From contig NZ_MDGL01000022.1 in assembly GCF_002742265.1 (NCBI RefSeq), forward strand, positions 1 through 40,049: a stretch of 40,049 nucleotides of DNA. The letters are read 5' to 3'. Position numbers and translations under genes: made by a program. The notes under the pieces are model-generated. The model made no database searches and had not been told where the DNA came from. It worked only from the letters and a program-made list of their open reading frames with translations. Numbering within the stretch: position 1 is the stretch's first letter; every line of letters starts with the position of its first letter. This document shows positions 7,289 to 15,077 of the stretch, one piece after another. Source of the stretch: Maribacter sp. 4G9. GTDB lineage: Bacteria; Bacteroidota; Bacteroidia; Flavobacteriales; Flavobacteriaceae.

Positions 7289-7546
7289 ATGAGCAAGATT
7301 GATAAGTTAATAGCAAAATTCAAAAGCAATCCAAAGGATCTGACTTGGGAAGAACTTGTAAAAATATTGTCTCATTTCGGTTTTGCCGAAATATCGAAAA
7401 AAGGGAAAACCGGGGGTTCCCGGGTAAAGTTTGTTGATACCGATAAAAACATTATCAACCTTCACAAACCGCATCCCAGCAATATTGTAAAACAATATGT
7501 AATTAAACAAATCTTGGAAAAATTGAAGTTATGGAAGATTATTTAA
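7289..7546 (+). CDS. hicA: HicA-family mRNA interferase toxin
   Basis: The 85-residue protein has the HicA double-stranded RNA-binding-like fold. Typical elements are LTWEELVKILSHFGF, GGSRVKF and the catalytic-histidine segment INLHKPHP followed by IKQILEKL. HicA toxins cleave mRNA and stop growth when their antitoxin is lost. The ATG at 7289 is chosen over a TTG two codons earlier. The gene overlaps hicB by 16 bases, so the pair is co-translated and probably serves plasmid maintenance. Confidence 0.88.
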   Translation: MSKIDKLIAKFKSNPKDLTWEELVKILSHFGFAEISKKGKTGGSRVKFVDTDKNIINLHKPHPSNIVKQYVIKQILEKLKLWKII

Positions 7547-7884
7547 AATACAAGGATTATTTAGGTTCCGTAGAGTTCAGCGCAGATGATGGTGTGCTTC
7601 ATGGAAAGATTATCGGAATCAATGATTTGGTTACTTATGAAGGTACTTCGGTTGTGGAGCTTCGAAGCGAATTCGAAGATGCGGTCGAGGACTATTTACA
7701 GATGTGCGTAGATTTGGAGAAAGAACCCAACAAGTTTTTCAAAGGGGTTTTCAATGTGCGCACATCCAACGAGACACATAGGGATTTAGTGATCATTGCC
7801 GAAAAAAAGAAAATGAAATTGAACGAGCTGGTCAATAAGGCTTTCGACTTTTTAGTAAAGAACGAGGACAAGGTATTGAACTGA
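7531..7884 (+). CDS. hicB: HicB-family antitoxin
   Basis: The 117-residue protein has the HicB partial RNase H-like fold at the N-terminus: YKDYLGSVEFSADDGVLHGKI, then YEGTSVVELRSEFEDAVEDYL. A C-terminal ribbon-helix-helix-like segment follows (LNELVNKAFDFLVKN), which would bind the operator. It neutralises HicA by direct binding and represses the operon. Its start lies inside the end of hicA. Confidence 0.9.
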   Translation: MEDYLKYKDYLGSVEFSADDGVLHGKIIGINDLVTYEGTSVVELRSEFEDAVEDYLQMCVDLEKEPNKFFKGVFNVRTSNETHRDLVIIAEKKKMKLNELVNKAFDFLVKNEDKVLN

Positions 7885-7887
7885 CCT

Positions 7888-8010
7888 AAACATCTACAAT
7901 TTGACATGGCCATCATTGCCGGCAGCTCGCCCAGGAAGCACGAAATATCTACATTTCTACCGTCTACAGAAAATTGGACCGGTTTCCGGAAGGCAAAAAA
8001 GTAGATGTTT
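7888..8010. repeat. Inverted repeat array with CTAC motifs
   Basis: AAACATCTAC (7888-7897) and its exact complement GTAGATGTTT (8001-8010) enclose three further copies of the core: ATCTAC (7947), TTCTAC (7955) and GTCTAC (7962). The array fills the gap between hicB and the 8030 gene. Similar GTCTAC/GTAGAC motifs recur upstream of the mobilization operon. It could be the binding site of the small protein encoded at 8030. Confidence 0.5.
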
Positions 8011-8029
8011 AAACCTAAAATTATCGATT

Positions 8030-8329
8030 ATGGCTATTGCAAACAGTTGTTATATCAGGAACATTCAGAAATCGGAACAGGCATTATTAAAAAAGGTGGG
8101 GAAAAAATTCTCATTGAATACAACCCCCTCTATTTTAATGCGTGTCCTCAAGGAGTTTTTTAATGACCAAAAAACCATTGAAAAGCAGAGCCGGACCATT
8201 TTAAAATTGGAACAGGAACTGTCCGAGGCCCGAGAGGAACTGAAAGACTACAAGCGAGAGGTAAAAGTACTGTTCGATATTGAAGATGAATTATCAGAAC
8301 AGAAAAATAAGCTATTACAAGCCATATGA
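8030..8329 (+). CDS. Small coiled-coil protein, possible DNA-binding accessory
   Basis: The 99-residue protein starts MAIANSCYIRNIQKSEQALL. Its N-terminal half contains TTPSILMRVLKEFF, which could form a ribbon-helix-helix-like or short helical module. Residues 45-95 are a heptad-rich coiled coil (ILKLEQELSEAREELKDYK). A longer upstream frame from 7901 runs through the CTAC repeat array and looks non-coding, so the ATG at 8030 is preferred. A role in DNA binding at the adjacent repeats is inferred only. Confidence 0.65.
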   Translation: MAIANSCYIRNIQKSEQALLKKVGKKFSLNTTPSILMRVLKEFFNDQKTIEKQSRTILKLEQELSEAREELKDYKREVKVLFDIEDELSEQKNKLLQAI

Positions 8330-8407
8330 AAATTCCCGATCATGTTTTGTTTGCTCCATATGAAAAATATGCTGTAAGGACGGTAATATTTTTAATCACC
8401 CATTAAG

Positions 8408-8683
8408 ATGGCTACTTTAAGATATAGGGCAACTGCAAAAGTTCTGTGTGACGAATGTCAATCACAGAAAGACCAAAAAAGAAGATTTGACACCAAGTGT
8501 ACAAATTGTAAATGGCTTAGATACGAAAACGTAAACAATCTGTTAACCTTCAGGGATTTTCTAAACCGTCAATTTCCCAATTGGGTATTTTTTAATGTAT
8601 TTAAATATATCAAGGGGAAAGATGGGGAAAGGTTGGCCAGTTACCAAAAGGGAAAGAACGAACCCACCTCAAAAGAAGTATAA
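8408..8683 (+). CDS. Small protein with a zinc-ribbon-like Cys motif
   Basis: The 91-residue protein has CDEC at residues 14-17 and CTNC at about 31-34, a CxxC-x13-CxxC arrangement that could bind zinc. The remainder is basic and aromatic (FLNRQFPNWVFFNVFKYIKG). I do not recognise the family. A hairpin follows the stop. It may be a plasmid regulatory or accessory protein. Confidence 0.65.
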   Translation: MATLRYRATAKVLCDECQSQKDQKRRFDTKCTNCKWLRYENVNNLLTFRDFLNRQFPNWVFFNVFKYIKGKDGERLASYQKGKNEPTSKEV

Positions 8684-8687
8684 AAAA

Positions 8688-8716
8688 ATCGGAAACACCT
8701 TGTGAGCGCTTCCGAT
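8688..8716 (+). terminator. Hairpin after the 8408 gene, possible terminator
   Basis: ATCGGAA (8688-8694) and TTCCGAT (8710-8716) form a 7-bp stem directly after the stop at 8683. There is no clear T-tract, so it is a weak candidate. It separates the small-gene row from the replication origin. Confidence 0.4.
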
Positions 8717-8800
8717 TCTCGATTCAAACTTGCGTTTGCTTCTTTCAAGATAAAGATACGATTTATCAATAAAACTTTTTCCTTTTTTTCCTTTTTTCCA

Positions 8801-9242
8801 TCCCCAATCGGTTAGAGAAAACAATTGCGTCTTAGATTTTGTTTCATCCGCAAAGCGTTAGAATTGCCTTTTTTACTATAGTTTGTTGGGTTTTCGAGCA
8901 TCCCCAATCGGTTAGCGATAATATTTTACAGTTCCTTTGTTTTTGCTCCAAAACGCAAGAATAGCCTCAAGTCCCTGTTTTTTGGGCTATTCCCTATCCT
9001 CAAATGGTTAGAATTCGGTTGCTTTTTTGACCTTTTTCATCCCCGATTAGTTAGAATAGCTAGGATTTGCGGGGTTCTGGAGGCCGTAAAGGTTGTCCCC
9101 AATCGGTTAGTTTATCTCTAAAACGCTGATTGAAAGGCTGTTCTATCAATCCTCAAATGGTTAGACAGACCCATCCCCAAAGTGTTAGAATACTCAGGCT
9201 GCACTTAATTCTGAAAAAGAGGATCTATCCTCATTTGGTTAG
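8801..9242. repeat. Iteron array A (replication origin)
   Basis: Eight copies of a 15-bp direct repeat with consensus TCCCCAATCGGTTAG start at 8801, 8901, 8997, 9040, 9096, 9150, 9174 and 9228. Variants include TCCTCAAATGGTTAG and TCCCCAAAGTGTTAG. All face the same way. Iterons are the binding sites of Rep_3-type initiators and also control copy number. Spacing varies from 24 to about 100 bp, so they are less regular than in classical iteron plasmids. No gene is seen in 8684-9243. Confidence 0.9.
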
Positions 9243-9243
9243 A

Positions 9244-10266
9244 TTAACTAGCTTCTTTTTGAAATAGGTGGTCGTAGTTATCAAGTATTACCTTATTTAC
9301 AGCATTGGGCAGGTCGCCCATCTTATCGTAATTTTCGCTTATATCGAAATAATGGGTGTTTATTAGCGTTTTAAGGAACGTAAACTGATACTTGTTCATA
9401 ATGCCTATCAATCTACTTTTGTCTTCCTTAGATAGCTTGAAATTAGCATCCAAGAGGGCGAAAATTTCTTCTACCCTTTCAACATTGTGGCGAACAGGGG
9501 ATTTATTGTTTGTCTTGTAAAACTTGAAACTAAAGCCTACGGTCTTCCTGCCTCTTTTAATATCCGTATAGTTAAAGCTAACGTCGGCAATTTCATCCAA
9601 CATTTTTTTAGCAGGATCGATTATCTTTTGTTTGAAAGCGCTCGATGTATTGTTTTTGTATTTTGAATCAGGTATTTCAAGTTCCTTCCGAAATTGTTCC
9701 AGACTATGGACCGTTCTTCCTCCCTGGGAAAACCATTGCCTTATGTAGTAGTAAAATTTAATGTTGTAGGTTCCGGTAAGATTAAAGCTGCTCTCAGCAA
9801 TGTATTCGGTATAACCTTTGCTCAAATCGGTTAGGAAACCGTAAAATCCAGCATCTAGATTTAGCTTTACATGGGAGCGGCTTACGGTCCATTCCGGTTT
9901 CTCTATAACCCCAACGAGCTTTACAGAATCCTCTTCTTTGCCGTCCACGGTCATTTTACTGGAAATAGGCAGGGTTTTTTCCCTAAGACTTACAAAAGTA
10001 TCGTCCAGGCGCTCTTTCGTGTTCGTGGTGTCCAAAATCAAGTCCCTGTAATGAAACTGAAGCGATATGTTCCCATCTAAGTCTATTTGGGGGTTATAGT
10101 CGATTTCTTGATGTACCTTTATTCTTTGTAAAATCCTGACAATTACTCTGTTTTCACCAGCTGAGAAGTTAAATTTTACGAAATTTGCAGTAAGCTGATA
10201 GGGCTGTCTAACAATTTCAGGAAGTTTGATTTTTTTGTTAGTATCTCTGTCAACAATTATGGCCAT
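9244..10266 (-). CDS. rep: Rep_3-family plasmid replication initiator
   Basis: The 340-residue protein is a two-winged-helix initiator of the Rep_3 (RepB-like) family. The N-terminal domain has QPYQLTANFVKFNFSAGENR and RILQRI. The second domain follows from about residue 150 (FNLTGTYNIKFYYYIRQW) with helices ending KKMLDEIADVSF. It would bind the iterons and open the origin. Iterons lie on both sides of the gene, and one copy is buried inside it at 9820. The first upstream iteron begins two bases before the start codon, so Rep probably represses its own synthesis. Confidence 0.92.
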   Translation of the reverse strand: MAIIVDRDTNKKIKLPEIVRQPYQLTANFVKFNFSAGENRVIVRILQRIKVHQEIDYNPQIDLDGNISLQFHYRDLILDTTNTKERLDDTFVSLREKTLPISSKMTVDGKEEDSVKLVGVIEKPEWTVSRSHVKLNLDAGFYGFLTDLSKGYTEYIAESSFNLTGTYNIKFYYYIRQWFSQGGRTVHSLEQFRKELEIPDSKYKNNTSSAFKQKIIDPAKKMLDEIADVSFNYTDIKRGRKTVGFSFKFYKTNNKSPVRHNVERVEEIFALLDANFKLSKEDKSRLIGIMNKYQFTFLKTLINTHYFDISENYDKMGDLPNAVNKVILDNYDHLFQKEAS

Positions 10267-10267
10267 A

Positions 10268-10380
10268 TCCTCAATCGGTTAGAGTTAATGAATCAAAAAT
10301 AGGAAATTAAGTTAGAGTTTTGTCCCCAATCAGTTAGAAAACATCCCCAATCGGTTAGAGTAGTATCCCCAATCGGTTAG
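10268..10380. repeat. Iteron array B (rep promoter side)
   Basis: Four copies of the same 15-bp iteron start at 10268, 10323, 10344 and 10366, in the same orientation as array A. They cover the region where the leftward rep promoter must lie. They are closer together (21-55 bp) and nearer the consensus than array A. The layout suggests an autoregulatory set as well as part of the origin. Confidence 0.88.
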
Positions 10381-11070
10381 AGTAAAACGCTTCAACCATT
10401 AATATTTACTGCAAATACACGACGGCTGTAATTTAGTATTACCATTCTGTTATTTTTATTTAGTTCTTTAATAAAGGCTAAAGTAATTTTGATATGTATT
10501 GTGAATATGTTAATAAGGTTTCAAAACCGTCATGATTTTAAAAAAATCACGCCACTTTTTCATAATTCCACTTTTGCTCCGCAAAAAGAAACAAGGTTTT
10601 GAAGAAAGGTCAAAAAAGCATCCGAAGATTTTTTTCGATAGATTTTATCTATACAAGACACTATTTTGTTTAACCTTTTTTGAGGATTTATTCCGATAAA
10701 TAATATCTCCGTCCATCCCGTTTTTTAATTTTTTTCCGCCCCAAAAATCTCATTTTCAGAGGCCGAGTTTTAGTAACAGAAAAATGTTCCGGTACAGATG
10801 ATTTATGAACTAGGTTTTTTTTTATTTTCAATGAGAGCTTCGCTCGAAATTGGAAAGCGAGATGGAATCGGGGAAGCCCCGATACAGTTGTCTACTCAGT
10901 TACGTTGCATTTCAACGAATATCGATGTTTTAACGGTCTACTTTAGAATTATTTTGTATACATTCAGCCTCAAATAAGTAGACATTGATTTATAAACCAT
11001 TGGTATATAGTACTATATATTTTTATTTAGTAGACAAAAATAGAGACGCAATCAATTAATTCCCAAGCAA
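10381..11070. other. Non-coding region upstream of mobilization genes, candidate oriT
   Basis: This gene-free stretch lies directly before the mobilization protein and relaxase genes, where oriT is usually found. It contains a palindrome GGTTTCAAAACC near 10518, a hairpin GAGC/GCTC at 10835-10845 with an extended imperfect stem, and a hairpin ATCGGGG/CCCCGAT at 10867-10883. After these come two GTCTAC (10890, 10936) and two GTAGAC (10978, 11030) motifs. No nick site can be assigned from sequence alone. A 16-bp operator-like palindrome lies at 11004. Confidence 0.5.
11004..11019. promoter_or_regulatory. Palindromic operator candidate, mobilization operon
   Basis: TATATAGTACTATATA is a perfect 16-bp palindrome 52 bases before the mobilization gene. 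The identical 16-mer occurs at 33704 before the SprT-like gene, and related palindromes precede ssb, the 33422 gene and parA. It is probably the binding site of a shared regulator. Confidence 0.55.
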
Positions 11071-11691
11071 ATGAGTTCTGAAAGGGCAAGCATAAAAATC
11101 TATTCCGAGGCCAAAAACAACCTTACCATATTAGCTAAAAGAAACGGAAAAAGCGAAATCGATTATCTAAGTATGGCCATCCAATTTTTATATAAAAGTG
11201 GAATTGATGTATATACTACATCATTGCCCAATATTCCCGATCTGATCAAAAATCTTGAGAATAGGATCATTGGTTTTATAAAGAAAAGGGAGCAGGATTT
11301 TTTTGTTCCCATGAAGGGCCAGGTCCAAGGTCTGACAGAAAGCCATATTAAGCTTTTCGATGCTTTGCAGAGTATGGATATTTTAAAATTCGCCACGGAA
11401 AATGCAGAAAAGGACGATGTTAAATTTACCGTTCCGGCTAACCAAATACAGGAAGAAAAACAACCTAAGAAAATAGTGGAATATACTATTGAAAAGGAAA
11501 CTTTTTCAAACGATGAAAATTTACTCGGGGAACTTGAAAAGGCAAAAGCGCAGAGGAAGATATTCAGAACAGAGCTCAGTTTTCTGTTTAGTAAATTATC
11601 AAAGTCAGGGGCTTTATCGGGCGGGAAATTCAATGCCAATATCAATCAAAGGGATTATGAGCGCATACAAAAAATATTGAATGATAATTAA
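11071..11691 (+). CDS. BfmA/BtgA-type mobilization protein
   Basis: The 206-residue protein begins MSSERASIKIYSEAKNNLTIL with a ribbon-helix-helix-like N-terminus and NGKSEIDYLSMAIQFLYKSG. This pattern is typical of BfmA/BtgA relaxosome accessory proteins in Bacteroidetes. It would bind oriT and help the relaxase nick the DNA. The C-terminal part is a charged helix. The gene overlaps the relaxase gene by 11 bases, consistent with a mobilization operon. Confidence 0.82.
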   Translation: MSSERASIKIYSEAKNNLTILAKRNGKSEIDYLSMAIQFLYKSGIDVYTTSLPNIPDLIKNLENRIIGFIKKREQDFFVPMKGQVQGLTESHIKLFDALQSMDILKFATENAEKDDVKFTVPANQIQEEKQPKKIVEYTIEKETFSNDENLLGELEKAKAQRKIFRTELSFLFSKLSKSGALSGGKFNANINQRDYERIQKILNDN

Positions 11692-12769
11692 AATCCATAG
11701 TCCTGATCAGGTTTCCAAAAACGCGGGAAGTTCTAGCGACCTTATCCAATATTTGGAAAAGGAGAATAGGGAGAAAGACCCATTGGACCAGGAATATTTT
11801 TTTAATAACCATAGATCGAATATAGACGGGGCAACAGCAGAAAGGACGTTGGATGCCAACAAAGGAAGATTAGGTAAAGAAGAAACGAAATTTTATATGC
11901 TTACGGTAAATCCCAGCCCTAAAGAAGTGGCACATATTAACGGCAATCCCGAACTATTGAAATCGTATGTCAATGATTTAATGGATAACTATGCTTCAAA
12001 TTTTCATAGGGAGTATAAGGATGGAACACCGTTGACCGGAAAGGACATCATGTATTTTGCCAAGGTAGAAAATGAACGCACCTATAAATTCGGGGATAGA
12101 AAGTACGCCACAGAAATAGCCCACAACTCGAAAATCAGGAAAGATATCATCAAGAATATGGACAACCCTAAAATAGTCGCGGAACTGGAAAAAAAGTATA
12201 TCCGGAATTCCGAAGGAACGGCGATTTTAGAGGGAGCTGTTAAGGATGGTAACAATATGCACGTTCATATTGTGGTAAGCCGTTACGATTATAAACAAAA
12301 ATTCAAACTATCCCCTTTATCGAATCAAAGAGAAGGTAAAGGAGTTTTGAACGGCAAGGAACATTCAAAAGGTTTCAACCGTGACCAATTTGTCCAGAAC
12401 GGGGAACGGATCTTCGATGAAAAATTCAAGTACTCGAGAAACATAAAGGATAGTTACAATTATCGCTTGAACTATGGGATGATAATGGGCGCAACGAATC
12501 CCAAATCATTCGCTAAGATGATCGCTAAAAGGGCGGTCCTCGAGAGCATTCAGGACAAAACAATGCAAAAAGCGGCCGGGATCGCAGTAAGCAATCCCAA
12601 GCACATCCCTAAAAAGTTCATTTCAGAGGTTGAAAAACAAGCGGTCAAGGCGATCATGCAGGCCCTGGACAAAGGGGCGTACACCAATCCAGTATCGGCA
12701 GGGATCAATATTACCAAGAAAGTAATTACAGAATTGGGCAAACAAATATCAAGGGCAGCAAGTATCTAA
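11681..12769 (+). CDS. Relaxase, MobB/BtgB-like (DUF5712-type)
   Basis: The 362-residue protein opens MIIKIHSPDQVSKNAGSSSD. It carries the relaxase-like histidine motif MHVHIVVSR at about residue 194 and a HSKGFNRDQF segment further on. Relaxases nick oriT, stay bound to the 5' end and lead the strand into the recipient. The family resembles the Bacteroidetes BtgB/BfmB type. The catalytic Tyr cannot be assigned with confidence. It is followed 2 bases later by the coupling protein. Confidence 0.8.
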   Translation: MIIKIHSPDQVSKNAGSSSDLIQYLEKENREKDPLDQEYFFNNHRSNIDGATAERTLDANKGRLGKEETKFYMLTVNPSPKEVAHINGNPELLKSYVNDLMDNYASNFHREYKDGTPLTGKDIMYFAKVENERTYKFGDRKYATEIAHNSKIRKDIIKNMDNPKIVAELEKKYIRNSEGTAILEGAVKDGNNMHVHIVVSRYDYKQKFKLSPLSNQREGKGVLNGKEHSKGFNRDQFVQNGERIFDEKFKYSRNIKDSYNYRLNYGMIMGATNPKSFAKMIAKRAVLESIQDKTMQKAAGIAVSNPKHIPKKFISEVEKQAVKAIMQALDKGAYTNPVSAGINITKKVITELGKQISRAASI

Positions 12770-12770
12770 T

Positions 12771-14396
12771 ATGGAATATGTAAATCAATTTTTAGGGGCT
12801 TCGGACATTACACAAAGGGTTATCCTTGGTGTAAATGTAGTGTTCTTGCTCTATTATTTGATTTCCGCTTGGGCCAAGAACAAAATAGCGGTGTACGGAA
12901 TAGCGGTTATGGCCATTACCATACTATACTTTTTTGTACAAAGATTCAGCGGCTTGAATTTCAAGGATTATTTTGTTTTTTATCAACTACCATCGATAGT
13001 AACGGCCTTGTTATTGTTTGTGTTATGGAAGTTGATCTTATTGATTGTCCCTGAAAGGAAACTAGGGGTTTTCGATATAAGGATCCAAAGAAAGAACGGC
13101 AAACCCATCGTTGTGAATATATTAAAAGGGGTTAGCGTTCAGGGGGCTGCCGGAAGTGGCAAAACCATTTCGATTGCCGGCTGGATTTTATACTGGATGG
13201 GTTCAAGAAATGTTCCTGGTCTAATCTATGATTATAAGGATTTTGAATTTGTAGAAATAATCAATTGGTTCTATAGGGATGCCGAGATACCGGTAAATAA
13301 TTTCTCCCCTGCAGAACCCGATAAAAGTGTTCAACTAAACCCTATAGCCATACAAATTCTTGAAAAGAAAGAAGATGTTCTTTTAATGAGCAAATGCATA
13401 GTCAACAGCGTTCTTTCAAATGAAGATAAGGGAAACCCATTTTTTGTAAAGGCAGCAGAAGGGGCAATTACAGGGGCAATAATCAAATTGAAGGAAGATC
13501 ATCCTAAATTTTGTTCTTTCTCCTATTTGGTGGCGATTTTTCTGGTCAAAGATGTAGACGGATTGGTAAGGTTCATAGAAAGCAATCCGAATGCAGCAAG
13601 ACAAGGCAGGGCCTTTTTGGATAGCGCCGATTCATCAAAACAAATGGCAGGGGTAAAAGCCAGTCTGTCCAACGCCTTTAGGATGTTCGATGTACCTAGT
13701 ATTATTCACAGTATGCAGAGCAACGAGATCAATCTTGCGCTGAATGATCAAGAGGAAAGATCGGTTTTGTGCATGGTAAACAAACCAAAATACGGGGAGA
13801 TTTACGAACCACTTTTTTCTATCGTGGCCCAAGCGGTAATCCTTCAAATGAGCGAAAGAAACAGGGTTCCATCGTTTATCCTTTTGGACGAGGCACCAAC
13901 TTTGAAAATACCAAAAATAGAGCGTGTTCCGGCAACAATGCGAAGTTTCAATATAGCTACTATTTATATGATGCAAGATAAAATACAAGCCGTAAACCAG
14001 TTATCGTTAAATGTAATGAAAGAAATTCTGGCCAACCTATCGACCCTGTTTTTCGGAAAGACCAACGACCCCGACACAGCTAAATTTTTTGAAAGTTATT
14101 TTGAGGATGTCAAAATAAAACAAAAGTCGATTTCCAAAAAAAACGGAGCGTTTTTTGAGGCTACCGATGCGAGGACCACCACAAGCGAAAGGGATGAAAA
14201 GAAACACAAATCCTATGAAATGTTCCAAAGGAGAACAGGGCAGTTCTTTGTTTTTGATGATAAAGGGCAAAACTTTGATGCCAGTATAAAAATGCCAAGA
14301 ATTATTACAGAACCAATAAAACCATTGAATGCAGTAACCGATTGGGAGGTCCAACGCAGTTACGATTCAATATTCAAAAACGCAGTCAATTTATAA
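12771..14396 (+). CDS. Type IV coupling protein (VirD4/TraG-like ATPase)
   Basis: The 541-residue protein has two or three N-terminal membrane segments (about 18-35, 40-58, 72-93) and a cytoplasmic ATPase domain. Walker A is GAAGSGKT at 125-132 and Walker B is FILLDEAPTL near 370. It links the relaxosome to the transfer channel and powers DNA export. It directly follows the relaxase gene, typical for Bacteroidetes conjugative elements. The C-terminal segment (FFVFDDKGQNFDASIKMPRI) is typical of this family. Confidence 0.9.
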   Translation: MEYVNQFLGASDITQRVILGVNVVFLLYYLISAWAKNKIAVYGIAVMAITILYFFVQRFSGLNFKDYFVFYQLPSIVTALLLFVLWKLILLIVPERKLGVFDIRIQRKNGKPIVVNILKGVSVQGAAGSGKTISIAGWILYWMGSRNVPGLIYDYKDFEFVEIINWFYRDAEIPVNNFSPAEPDKSVQLNPIAIQILEKKEDVLLMSKCIVNSVLSNEDKGNPFFVKAAEGAITGAIIKLKEDHPKFCSFSYLVAIFLVKDVDGLVRFIESNPNAARQGRAFLDSADSSKQMAGVKASLSNAFRMFDVPSIIHSMQSNEINLALNDQEERSVLCMVNKPKYGEIYEPLFSIVAQAVILQMSERNRVPSFILLDEAPTLKIPKIERVPATMRSFNIATIYMMQDKIQAVNQLSLNVMKEILANLSTLFFGKTNDPDTAKFFESYFEDVKIKQKSISKKNGAFFEATDARTTTSERDEKKHKSYEMFQRRTGQFFVFDDKGQNFDASIKMPRIITEPIKPLNAVTDWEVQRSYDSIFKNAVNL

Positions 14397-14437
14397 TCGA
14401 TATTTAACTATAATTTTTAATCTAAACTTTTCACATT

Positions 14438-14728
14438 ATGAAAAAATCAATTTTATCGCTAGGACTAATTTTGTTCGCCATTTCCCCAATCTTGGCACAG
14501 CAAAACCTTGGGTTGGAACAGGGCGCAGAATCCCTTTGGGACGAAGTTAAAGGGGCGGCAGTTTATATTTTGGCAGCCGTCTTTTTGGTGTCCGCAATAG
14601 CCAATAGTGGCAAGCTTACGGGAGAGAACAGGGATTATATGGGCTTCTTTAGGGGCATTTTGCTTTGGTTCGCTGCAATTACCATAATCGGGGGCGTGAT
14701 CACGTACATTTTATCCTTAAAGTTCTAA
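14438..14728 (+). CDS. traE: TraE-like (DUF4134) conjugation protein, VirB2-like
   Basis: The 96-residue protein has a signal peptide ending near ILAQQ and two hydrophobic helices (about 42-58 and 72-92). This is the layout of TraE/DUF4134 proteins, proposed to be pilin-like subunits of Bacteroidetes transfer systems. It opens the mating-pair-formation gene row, 41 bases after the coupling protein gene. The next gene starts 1 base after its stop. Confidence 0.82.
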   Translation: MKKSILSLGLILFAISPILAQQNLGLEQGAESLWDEVKGAAVYILAAVFLVSAIANSGKLTGENRDYMGFFRGILLWFAAITIIGGVITYILSLKF

Positions 14729-14729
14729 G

Positions 14730-15077
14730 ATGGAAAAAGGGAATTTACCGCCATATCGTTTACGAGTGGAGAAAAACATCAATAAGAAAGCGCTATTGCT
14801 AAAATTGAGTTTCAATTATTTCTTCGTTTTTGTCGGGGTGCTTTTCGCTTCCCTGGGCATTCTACTGGTAAGCTTTTCAGGTAAGACCCTCTTCCTTGTC
14901 ATTATACTGAACGTAATCTCTTTTATGGTTATCCAGTATTTTGACCGAACCGATATTTTGGATGAAATAAGCTCCAAAAAGCTACCTGGATCCATAGACA
15001 ACAACCTTTATGAATTAAAAGATGAAAACAATCCAATTATCAACAAATCCTCCGATACTGAGCACAGAAAACAATAG
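14730..15077 (+). CDS. traF: TraF-like (DUF4133) conjugation protein, VirB3-like
   Basis: The 115-residue protein has two adjacent membrane segments (about 28-45 and 50-68) with a polar tail. Its position between traE and the large TraG ATPase is that of TraF/DUF4133 in Bacteroidetes elements, comparable to VirB3. Its last 56 bases overlap the start of traG in another frame. The family name rests on layout and size more than on motifs. Confidence 0.75.
   Translation: MEKGNLPPYRLRVEKNINKKALLLKLSFNYFFVFVGVLFASLGILLVSFSGKTLFLVIILNVISFMVIQYFDRTDILDEISSKKLPGSIDNNLYELKDENNPIINKSSDTEHRKQ

Noticed and set aside
8801..9242. CRISPR array
   Set aside because: The 15-bp repeats have irregular spacing, sit on both sides of a Rep_3 gene and no cas gene is present. 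They are iterons.
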